DNA of 64,000 bases from Primula veris (taxonomy: Eukaryota > Streptophyta > Magnoliopsida > Ericales > Primulaceae): NCBI GenBank assembly GCA_963682055.1, contig OY821749.1:18798631-18862630 (forward strand), written 5' to 3'. Positions 12,701 to 20,134 of the stretch are shown here, piece by piece. The translations under genes were made by a program, and so were the position numbers. Below the pieces are notes generated by a model. That model was not told where the DNA came from. It was given only the letters and a program-made list of their open reading frames with translations, and made no database searches. Numbering within the stretch: position 1 is the first letter of the stretch; each line of letters opens with the position of its first letter.

Positions 12701-15700
12701 GGAGGTTATATGGTACTGATATAGAAAATACGCCACCACTAAATCAACTAATCTCAAGCCATACATACAGCAATGGGTTTCAAGGAGATGACCACGCGTG
12801 TGGACCAAAGAAGTTATGATCACACAACTTTAGTATCAAAAATGCTTCACTCTGGCCTTGTAAAAGCATCCATTGTTCCGGTTGATAAAGTTGACGATGA
12901 TGCTTTTCAAAATAGTATGAATGATTGGATTGAGGTAGATGTGATGAAAAAATAGGAAAACGGCGAGGGCAATATTTTGAAACTTCAACAGGAGGAAGAA
13001 AACATCAAACACGACCCTCCTGATCTTCAACAGTTTCAAATTCTGGATCTGAAGAAGACTTCACAGGTTTTGTCAATTACTGACATAATTAATATGAAAT
13101 TTAGTGACTTTACTGGGGTTGAAAACATTAGTGTGTATGGAGAGAGCAAGTTTAACTCTAGATATGAGATAATTAGTCTGAAATGTTAAAATCAGAAAGC
13201 CAATTGAATGATCACTTGTCCTCCACGCATGCTTCATCAGTTATTGCTTTAGCTGCTTCGGTTACTGCCTCTAGATGTGCAGAGTTGTCTGCTTTCACGG
13301 TTGCATCGTTACTAAAGAAGAGCCTAAAGTTACAGGCGATGATAGTCTCCATAAAGTCGAGTTGATGGCCAAGCATCGCAATTTTGCGAAGTTACGAGCA
13401 GGATCTCAATTTTTCGCATCGGACACAAAAACTCCCACCCAAAAAAAAAACAAGATTGTTTTTATCACTGACACACGAAATGGTTGCATGGCGAACTGGT
13501 ATTAGGACTTGGCCATTTAGAATGGACTTTTATAAGGCAAATCGGTCATAGTAATAGAAGCGTGTTAACTACTGATAAATTGATTCATGTGAAAGGATGT
13601 AGTAGAGCCAATCAAGATATCAATTTTGATTCCTTAACTGTCAATGGGATCTGCCACAAACTTAAGAAAAATTATTTGTGCTTCAGTTCTACACCAGATT
13701 TTACTACCGTGAGAGCTGAAAAATTGTCGAAAAGGAATTTGGTGATTTTAAAAGTATCATTTGTGGATATGTTCAAGGTGCGACACTCCTTGTTCTTGAG
13801 TCCTCACACACACCTTGAGGACAAGGTGTATTTTGAGCAGTTGGGAATGTAATGATCCCAGATACGGTACAAAAGATATAAACAAGGGGGGCGAATGATT
13901 CGGCAGAGAAAACAAGATCAGGGTTCAAGTTTGATTAATTTAGAATCCATAGGAGTTCAATACTAATTTTTATAGTTTGAGGGCCATTTTGTAATTCTTC
14001 ATAACTAGCAGTATAAGTATTACTGTAGTGAGCTCATTAGATGGGAGGAAAAAGAGGAACCTTATTTACTTTTATTAAGTTCAGTTATTCCTTTAAATTT
14101 CGTTCTTTAAATTCTGCAATTTGATTGCCAGTATTTAGATTTTGTACTTTTAATCTTTAAGTTGATATAAACAGAAAATATTCCCAAAAAAACAGACCCA
14201 TTTTGTTCTTTTTCTGTTATTGAGTGAACTATATTAGTGAGTTCGTCACAGGTACCTACAATATATCTGAAAAATACGAATTGTGTATGAATCAATATTA
14301 CTAGTGAAAAGCAAGGAAATGAATATTACAAAAAGGGTCTCAACCAAATAGCAAACGATATCTTCCCTGGGCGTCTTACTTTTACCAAAATATCCACCCC
14401 GAGCGCCTTTGCGGACAAATCATCCACGTAGCACGCCCCATACGTGACGTCACCCAGCACAGAGACGGACCCGACCTGCGCGTGGGCACGGAGGATGTCC
14501 GATAGGAGGAGGGAGAACATTAACAGGCCTTCGGGGAACTGTAAGGCGACGCATTTGGCAGAGAGAGAGATAGAAAATTAACGAAACAAAAGGTAGCACA
14601 GTTTCTACCCATAGTAGTAAACTTGATACGATTAAACTACTCAATTTAGATATTCCTAAACACAAAAAAGAGAAGAAAAAAACTAAACTAAACTAAAAGT
14701 AGTAAAAAGCAAGTAGGCGTCTAAAACCAACTTGTTAACGTCGATTTTAATATCAACAAACACATACAAACACGGAACAACAGTATGATCCACCAGCACC
14801 AAGCATGAATGCCCATAATGCACCAAAATATCCGCCCCGAGCGCCTTCGCAAACAAATCATCCGCACACCACGCCCCATACGTAACATCACCCAAAACAA
14901 ACACCAAATCAACTTTTCCGTGGGTACGAAGAAAGTCAGATAATACGAGGGGGAACATTAACAGGCCTTCGCAGAGCTGTAAGGCGACGCATTTGGCAGA
15001 GATAGAGGGAGAGGGAGGAATCGGTTTTAAGGATTCATAAAAATTTCACTCCAAATTCACCAAAATAGCCTCAAAAGGTCAAAATTTCCAAACAAAACCC
15101 TATGATTTAACTACTAAATTCAAAAAAAAAGGAGGAAATCAACTAGAGAAAAAGTAGCACAGTTTCTACCCACTCTCTCTTCCTCTAATACAGTAGTACT
15201 AAAACTGATACAATTTAACTACTAAACTCGGGTATTCCAAAACATAAAAATAGAAAACTAACTAAACAAAAAGCAGTAGAAAAAAGTGAATACTACAAAA
15301 AAAAAAATCACAACTAACCTGTTAACATCGATTTTAATATCGACAAACACGTACAAACAGGGAACAACAGTATGATCCACCGGTACCAAACACGAGTGTC
15401 CATAATGCACTAACAACTCCGCCCCGAGCGCCTTTGCTGACAAATCATCCACGCAGCACGCCCCATACGTAACGTCACCCAGCACAAACACGGACTCAAC
15501 TTTCGCATGGGTACGGAGGATGTCGGATAATAGGAGGGAGAACATCAAAAGGCCTTCGGGGAGCTGTAAGGCGACGCGTTTGGCGGATAAGGAGAGGATA
15601 CGGTGTACGGTTTTGTGAACCTCGAAGGCGTAGTGAGGAGGGAGGAGGGAGATGGAGGTGTTTAGAGAGGGGTTTTGGGTTATGGAAGTTGGGATTTGGT

Positions 15701-15752
15701 TTAGAATGAACCGTTTTGTGGTGGGTTTTGGGCGGTGGATCGTTGGCTCCAT
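9797..15752 (-). CDS. DPH1: DPH1, diphthamide synthase radical-SAM-like subunit (two exons)
   Basis: Catalytic subunit of the DPH1-DPH2 complex. It transfers a 3-amino-3-carboxypropyl group from S-adenosylmethionine to a His of translation factor eEF2, the first step of diphthamide synthesis in the cytosol. I place exon 1 at 15752-15319 (144 codons plus 2 nt; donor CAG/GTTAGT) and exon 2 at 10724-9797 (acceptor GACAG/A). Joined in frame they give about 453 residues, the usual family length. The three family cysteines that hold the 4Fe-4S cluster are present: in YGACCVDD (C99 or C100), GEVLGCTAP (C202) and IACPRLS (C339). The C-terminal tail is acidic and Cys-rich, then basic. The odd point is the 4,594-bp intron. 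It contains further broken copies of exon 1, and the last ~65 bp before exon 2 match the end of exon 1. A less likely reading is two adjacent truncated copies with the working gene elsewhere. Confidence 0.85.
10725..10792 (-). repeat. relic of the exon-1 end directly before DPH1 exon 2
   Basis: Read on the minus strand, this stretch aligns with the last 65-70 bases of DPH1 exon 1 (shared words ATTCCCTGT/GTTCCCTGT, GTGTTTGT and ATCGATGTT-ACAG). It has a one-base insertion, a three-base deletion and a stop in the old frame. The AG of the former coding ACAG now serves as the intron's 3' splice site. It shows that the DNA upstream of exon 2 was once coding. Confidence 0.8.
10985..11205 (-). repeat. 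third copy of the DPH1 intron-1 start region
   Basis: Parts of 10985-11205 match the sequence that follows exon 1 at 15020-15315: the TTTCACTCCAAAT tract and the GATTTAACTACT-CAATTCGG tract. The second copy of this intron segment lies at 14575-14725. Each exon-1-like piece is therefore followed by the same intron segment, so whole exon-intron blocks were duplicated. Confidence 0.65.
11588..12217 (+). CDS. proline/glutamine/histidine-rich ORF of the intronic element
   Basis: About 209 codons rich in Pro, Gln, His, Ser and Asn with runs such as PPPPQVQP. There is no recognisable domain, signal peptide or membrane segment. The composition resembles the disordered first ORF of some plant retroelement transcription units. 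It begins ~35 bp downstream of a TATA-like stretch. I do not know its function; it may be untranslated debris. Confidence 0.3.
   Translation: MSSTYGDQFENSSICYGQNFEHQVFDEIPQPHLHQEPWRMEMPSYSPYSSVPSFGLSPPPRPPTEPPWQLQHNSPSNFHPTPPYLSPSQTHFTSQSHVQQPNQLYFPDHHSQQQNTSFTYTNTAPCSQAVFACNEHNSLYMSLPNTHSPPPPQVQPYNVHNHALVQHSHTCLPPPASTPFNSHLNNHLDPHTSQHITLQTINCDEPEFP
12244..12819 (+). CDS. coiled-coil gag-like ORF of the intronic element
   Basis: About 191 codons with an acidic/basic heptad-like segment near residues 30-75 (it includes [18 protein letters not shown]), which suggests a short coiled coil. It follows the Pro/Gln-rich frame after a 26-bp gap. There is no zinc knuckle. I read it as part of a degenerate structural polyprotein, without strong support. 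Related sequence probably continues in broken frames to 13852. Confidence 0.3.
   Translation: MVSHHQNTSPTTMTTQLGIETNIIEQTNWDEIFEEQKTKMENKFTEHNKKMEDIIRKICEHLQEEENNHYEEETGNGASRINSQEAFVKHSMVHQVIVEIPSEEVPSKLFEILSTSFALTPTTGDEMKDLINLPHQAIQNELKEQTRMSEDRGRLYGTDIENTPPLNQLISSHTYSNGFQGDDHACGPKKL
14390..14570 (-). pseudogene. DPH1 exon-1 fragment (second extra copy)
   Basis: The minus-strand translation covers the middle of exon 1: [20 protein letters not shown], the [12 protein letters not shown] cluster loop (second Cys replaced by Tyr) and SAKALG. It is truncated at both ends and lies inside the DPH1 intron in the same orientation as the gene. It cannot encode an enzyme. Confidence 0.8.
14724..15010 (-). 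pseudogene. DPH1 exon-1 fragment (first extra copy)
   Basis: The minus-strand frame matches exon 1 from the SAKxVALQ segment through the exon end ([12 protein letters not shown]). The cluster loop reads [12 protein letters not shown]. The first ~55 codons of exon 1 are missing and the sequence runs on into a copy of the intron start. It lies 310 bp after the true exon-1 donor. It could be spliced in by mistake, but it has no obvious acceptor. Confidence 0.8.
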
Positions 15753-15797
15753 TGTTGAGTATAGAGAGAGAGAGAGATGGTGTTTGTTTGATTGGGG

Positions 15798-15807
15798 TTT
15801 TAGGGTT
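15798..15807 (-). promoter_or_regulatory. telo-box-like motif upstream of DPH1
   Basis: On the minus strand AACCCTAAAA followed by CCCC lies ~50 bp before the DPH1 start codon, next to a CT-rich stretch (15763-15776). Telo-boxes near start sites are common in plant genes for the translation machinery, which fits DPH1. Confidence 0.45.
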
Positions 15808-15845
15808 CAAAACGCAACGAATTCCATCATTAATTTAGAATGTTA

Positions 15846-16127
15846 CTGCCCTCCGTTTCCTATTGATGGTGTGTTTTTATTTTTTTATTTTTTTATTTTA
15901 TAAAAGTGTTTCAAATTACTTATCCATTCCGAATTTAAAGATGTTTTTGACGTGTTATTTTTATAGCTATATTGTCAAAATGACATTTAAAAAAAACTTT
16001 TACATTGATCAAATTTAATTTGAGTTTATTAAAGTTTTTTCAAGTTTGTCGTTTTAACAATTTATCTACTATCTTTCTCAAAATGCAAATATTTTAATTG
16101 TTGACAAACAAATTGGAACGGATGTAG
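15846..16127. mobile_element. Stowaway-type MITE (282 bp)
   Basis: It starts CTGCCCTCCGTTTCC and ends GGAACGGATGTAG, with imperfect terminal inverted repeats of the CTCCCTCCGTTCC type and TA at both sides as the target duplication. It is internally AT-rich and non-coding. It sits upstream of DPH1. Confidence 0.75.
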
Positions 16128-16387
16128 TAACAGTACTTGCTTAAGTACTTGCTTATTACTTTCGTTCTATGATATTAAAAGGGAAAAATAAGGTAATTTT
16201 TCGGAAGTGTATTTTTATAAAAAGAAAATCGATTTCTAATGTACCTACAAGAACTTATCAAAAATCAAAATTTTAAAAGTTAATTATATGCGTTCACATG
16301 TAAAACTATATGATTAACTTTCGAAATTTTCATTTTAAAATTTTTGGTATAAGGTCGTGACTAGTTAAAATTATACGTACTTTCGTA

Positions 16388-16624
16388 CTCCCTCCGTTCC
16401 CAATTAATTGTTTACTACGAAACTATATACAATTTTGACCGGCCAATAACTTGTATCAAAATTGTCGGAATGAAAATTTTCAAAAGCTAATCATATAGTT
16501 CAAACATTAAATTATATGATTCAGATTGAAATTTTTTATTTCGATAATTTTAATACATGTTATAAACCGGTTAAAATTGCACGTAATTTCATAGCCGACA
16601 ATTAATGAATGAGAACGGAGGAAG
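16388..16624. mobile_element. Stowaway-type MITE (237 bp)
   Basis: It starts CTCCCTCCGTTCCC and ends GAACGGAGGAAG, flanked by TA on both sides. It is a non-autonomous relative of Tc1/mariner elements. A decayed relative of the same internal sequence (TTTTGACCGGCCAATAACTT) lies near 61048-61255. Confidence 0.85.
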
Positions 16625-17453
16625 TACTACAATCTAAGCTTTGAGTAATCGGTTGGTTAGAGACACGGACCTTAAACTGACAAATCATGACGATCCAAAA
16701 ATATATTGCACTTTGCAAAGAGTGGTTGTTGATTATAGAAATATGTTAAAACACTTTTAACTGCATTTGTTAAATAAACTGTACAAGTCGTAACCAAATA
16801 CATACGTTACAAAGAAGAAGCCATGTCGAAAACAAAGTTTGGCTTCATCACGAGATTTATATACTACAGAACATGATGAGAAGAACAACAAAATCACAAA
16901 ATTGACTTAAAAACTAGATCCCACATTTGGGGTGAACGAATTGAAAAACTTGAATCTATAAAAGAGATTTTCCTTCCACAAGCAACTTTTCATCCTTGTC
17001 ATAAGACCAATCGCACAATACATGAGCCAATACCGAAGAACAAGAAAAACGTCATTCAGAGGACCCATTTGTTTTCCCAAAACACCGATCCAGGGCTTAA
17101 GCTTCAATGGACCTCATCAAAAAACTATCATCGTAATAGAGATGTTTCCATGCCCAAGACTCCAAGTAGATAACTAGCAGCTGCATGCATCGTTCTTGTA
17201 CAATTCATATTTGTAATTGCACCTTAATTTTCATCAACATCGCTAAACAACTGGGAAATCGTCCTCACAAAAAGATCATCAATATTTGGAGAATCATGCA
17301 CATTCAACCGGCTCCCAGTAAAATCTCACTCACCGTCACCACTGTCATCTCTTTCAGAGCATACAAACATTAAAGCTATAACTAACAATATCTTTCAGAG
17401 CATAAACTATGTAACAATTTATGATTTATCATCTTCCAGACAAACTTGTGTCT
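16625..17453. other. spacer and probable 3' UTR of the ELM2/SANT gene
   Basis: No convincing gene. The right-hand part probably contains the 3' UTR of the minus-strand gene that ends at 17454. Confidence 0.4.
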
Positions 17454-18599
17454 TCAAAACATCGACTCACTGCTGGGAGAAGCACCGAATAACTCTTCAA
17501 TCATCTGCCCTGTCGATAAAAATTCATTAAATCTCAACGGACTCATTTGAAAACCATCATTCCAGAATCTACCATGAGATTCTTCCATAAAAAACCCAGC
17601 ATCAAAGCCATCAGCTGATGATCTGGCACCATTTTCTTGCAATCCCTCTGTACAACAACTTTCGCTACCATTAATCTCGTTAGCAACAGGCAAATTGTCT
17701 TCATATTCAACTTCTTTTACATTAAGAGACTCACTGGTAGAGTCATCATTTCCAACAGGATCAGAATAACCAATGTTCCACTCATCGTCATCACTGTCAA
17801 TGTCGAGAAAACTCGACTTGTTCTGAACAGACCTCCTCCGGAGCATAAAAACGTTGAAATAATAGCTAACTATTTCCTTTTTTGTTCTTGTCGGGAACAC
17901 GGCCGAGAGGTTTTCCCAAAAGTTCTTGTTATGAGACACGGGGTTAGAGTAAACAACTTGGTGAAATACACGTTCCTCTTCTTCGGTCCAGAGTTGAGAT
18001 ATATCCTCACCCATGTCGCAAAACCCAAGTTTAACAAACTTCTCAGGGCCGAGGTTGGCCCTTAATCTCTCTCTAGCTTCTCTCACATGCCGTTGAATGC
18101 ATATCAAGGAACCCTCGAAAACACAATCACAACAACCCTTTCTTCCGTGCCCAACCCTGACCTCAACTTGTGTTCGATCAGGCATAGGAATTACACAATC
18201 TCCCATAACATGATCATAGCCCAATCGATATTTCACTACGGGTCGTGGGATCCACTGAGGAAGCTTAGCTTGATAATCAGGCCCGAGAGGGATATGTATG
18301 GCGGGAGTACCAGACAATGATGACGAATACGTACGTATCTCCTCAGGTAAGACTTGTGCAGAGAGAGAAGAGGAAACGGCAGCGCCGAGTCCTACCTCCT
18401 CTTCGCTAGAACTGCTGGTGACCCATGAATAAGGGGCACTTATCTCGACTTCCTTTTCCATCAAATGTGGAAAAATCACTTTTTTCCTATCATTTTCAAA
18501 GTATAAGCCATCTTTTTCAGCTGAAATATCAGCTCTTTTTCTAGAGGGGTAAGGGTACTCGTGAAAATGTCCCTCTTCGAAAAAACGTTTAGATCCCAT
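17454..18599 (-). CDS. ELM2-like/SANT (Myb-like) domain protein, 381 aa
   Basis: Single-exon nuclear protein. The N-terminal third is Ser- and Glu-rich and contains a basic SRKRA patch. Residues ~100-145 hold an ELM2-like stretch (IPLGPDYQAKLPQWIP onward). A Cys-containing segment (GRKGCCDCVFEG) follows near residue 152. A SANT/Myb-type helix bundle lies around residues 204-250, with the expected aromatic positions (LWTEEEERVFHQVV, then FPTRTKKEIVSYYF). The C-terminal part is acidic (DIDSDDDEW). In plants and animals ELM2-SANT proteins bridge histone deacetylases and chromatin, so a corepressor role is inferred from family only. The start Met is the first in frame, just inside a repeated promoter segment. 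No intron is needed. Confidence 0.82.
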   Translation of the reverse strand: MGSKRFFEEGHFHEYPYPSRKRADISAEKDGLYFENDRKKVIFPHLMEKEVEISAPYSWVTSSSSEEEVGLGAAVSSSLSAQVLPEEIRTYSSSLSGTPAIHIPLGPDYQAKLPQWIPRPVVKYRLGYDHVMGDCVIPMPDRTQVEVRVGHGRKGCCDCVFEGSLICIQRHVREARERLRANLGPEKFVKLGFCDMGEDISQLWTEEEERVFHQVVYSNPVSHNKNFWENLSAVFPTRTKKEIVSYYFNVFMLRRRSVQNKSSFLDIDSDDDEWNIGYSDPVGNDDSTSESLNVKEVEYEDNLPVANEINGSESCCTEGLQENGARSSADGFDAGFFMEESHGRFWNDGFQMSPLRFNEFLSTGQMIEELFGASPSSESMF

Positions 18600-18610
18600 C
18601 TCGACGGAAA

Positions 18611-19150
18611 GCCCTCAATCAATTTACACTTTCTGGTCAAACCCAGCTTAGAACAAAAACCTTGAAACCCTAATCAAATATTATGAACACGGAATTCTAC
18701 ATAAACTACCCAAATCTCAAACAATTAAAAGGGTTTGTATCGGGGGTCGTCACGAGCAAAAGCCCTCAATCAATTTACAATTCCAACAAAACCCAGAGCA
18801 TATCTAGATCCTTCAAAACCCTAATCGAACCATCCGTACATGAAAATCCCACAAATTACCAAAATTTTCAATTAAAAGGGTGTCGAGAAGATAATATCTA
18901 ATCGGAGGTCGTCACGAGCAAAAGCCCTCAATCAATTTACAATTCCAACAAAACCCAGAAAAGATCAAAAGCTTCGAAACCCTAATCGAACAAAATTAAA
19001 ACACAGCCCCACAAATTACCCAAATTGAAACGATTAAAAGGTATTCTAAAACAATAATCTCTAATCGAGGGTCGTTATGAGTAAAATCCCTCAATCAATT
19101 TACAGATCTGAGAAAACCCTAATCGAATAATCCTAACAAAGAATTACCCA
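18611..19150. repeat. four-unit tandem repeat (~150-162 bp) with telo-boxes, upstream of the ELM2/SANT gene
   Basis: Four units start at about 18611, 18762, 18924 and 19086, each with CCCTCAATCAATTTACA. The inner units also share GGTCGTCACGAGCAAAAG and TTCCAACAAAACCCAG. Every unit carries AAACCCTAATC (or AAAACCCTAATCG), the plant telo-box core. The array begins 12 bp upstream of the start codon, so it covers the likely 5' UTR and promoter. Unit divergence indicates an older duplication. Confidence 0.85.
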
Positions 19151-20134
19151 ATTAAAATTCTGATTATGATATTTGAAACTTGTGATTGGTTGACCAATAG
19201 AGAAAAGGCAGAACAATTGAGTCAAAAAAAGAATGTTTTTTTTTTATTTAATCTAGTTTAAATTTGAATTAAATAAAGGAGGAGATATAGGTGAATAGTC
19301 TATGTGACCTGAAAATGAGGAGAGAGAAATTGCCGGCTATGAGTTGGAAAAATGAAATTATATGGGTACCATTAAATTAGGACCCACCACTATTTACCCG
19401 ACCCTAATCATTAAATTTAACCCGGGATATGTGTTACGTATTTTAATTTTATTAGTTTATCTTTATCCGTTCCATTTACAAGTCCAGTCAGTGTTAGTCG
19501 GCAAGGGATGCAAACGAATTAAAACGTCATGAAGATATCATGTTGGATCCGTTAACAGCTCGATTCGTCAAGTAAACAAACCGAACATGAACATGATACC
19601 ATTCATTGGTTATGAGCTCGGAGTTTGTTTACAGTTTTATTAGTACTAAAATAATGATACGTATTATGTACAATAAGTAGTAAAGAATAGAGTATTGACA
19701 TCAATTTTACAAAAAGACAATATACTGAAAACCCATATGTGAAAATTTTACACACTAAAATACCCCATCAGTTTCGGTTAGTATATCACACTAGAATCAT
19801 TGAAACCAAAATGTGTGTTGTCCTCTTAAAAGTTATTCATCATGAGAAGAACATAAAATACACTGTACTATTTATCAGAAAGGATAATATGAAAAATACA
19901 GAATCAATGAAATTTTAGCATAACGGGTAAACTAGTCAATAACCTCATGGTTTAAATCAGAACATACAAGAAAAGAATATGTCACCAATAACTAATGTCT
20001 ATAGTATTTCTTTCAACACTCTATGCCAACCCAACTGATTTAGCTTAGCCAATGAGCACATTGGACAACAATAAACGACACCGCAAATCCTCTTTATCGT
20101 ATACGACAAGCATGTATATATAGCATTCGGTTCT
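19151..20134. other. intergenic, no gene seen
   Basis: AT-rich spacer between the divergent upstream region of the ELM2/SANT gene and the 3' end of the MIP18-type gene. The last part presumably contains the 3' UTR of the latter. Confidence 0.4.

Larger units (their letters stand above)
11250..14300 (+). mobile_element. decayed non-autonomous retroelement inside the DPH1 intron
   Basis: A block of about 3 kb interrupts a duplicated intron segment (homologous flanks end near 11205 and resume near 14304). It carries a promoter-like start with TCCCACATCGG at 11510 and TATATAACTC at 11550, then several plus-strand open frames in sequence (11588-12217, 12244-12819, 12977-13189, 13484-13852). The last frame ends in LEDKVYFEQ, followed by a GGGGGGCGAATGATTCGGCAG tract. 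I recognise that arrangement from the tail of degraded plant retroelement transcription units, but no reverse transcriptase or integrase is present. Ends and target duplication were not resolved, so the class is uncertain. Confidence 0.4.

Noticed and set aside
16907..17107. 66-codon minus-strand frame after the ELM2/SANT gene
   Set aside because: It lies in the likely 3' UTR, has no recognisable domain and shows no splice link to the gene.
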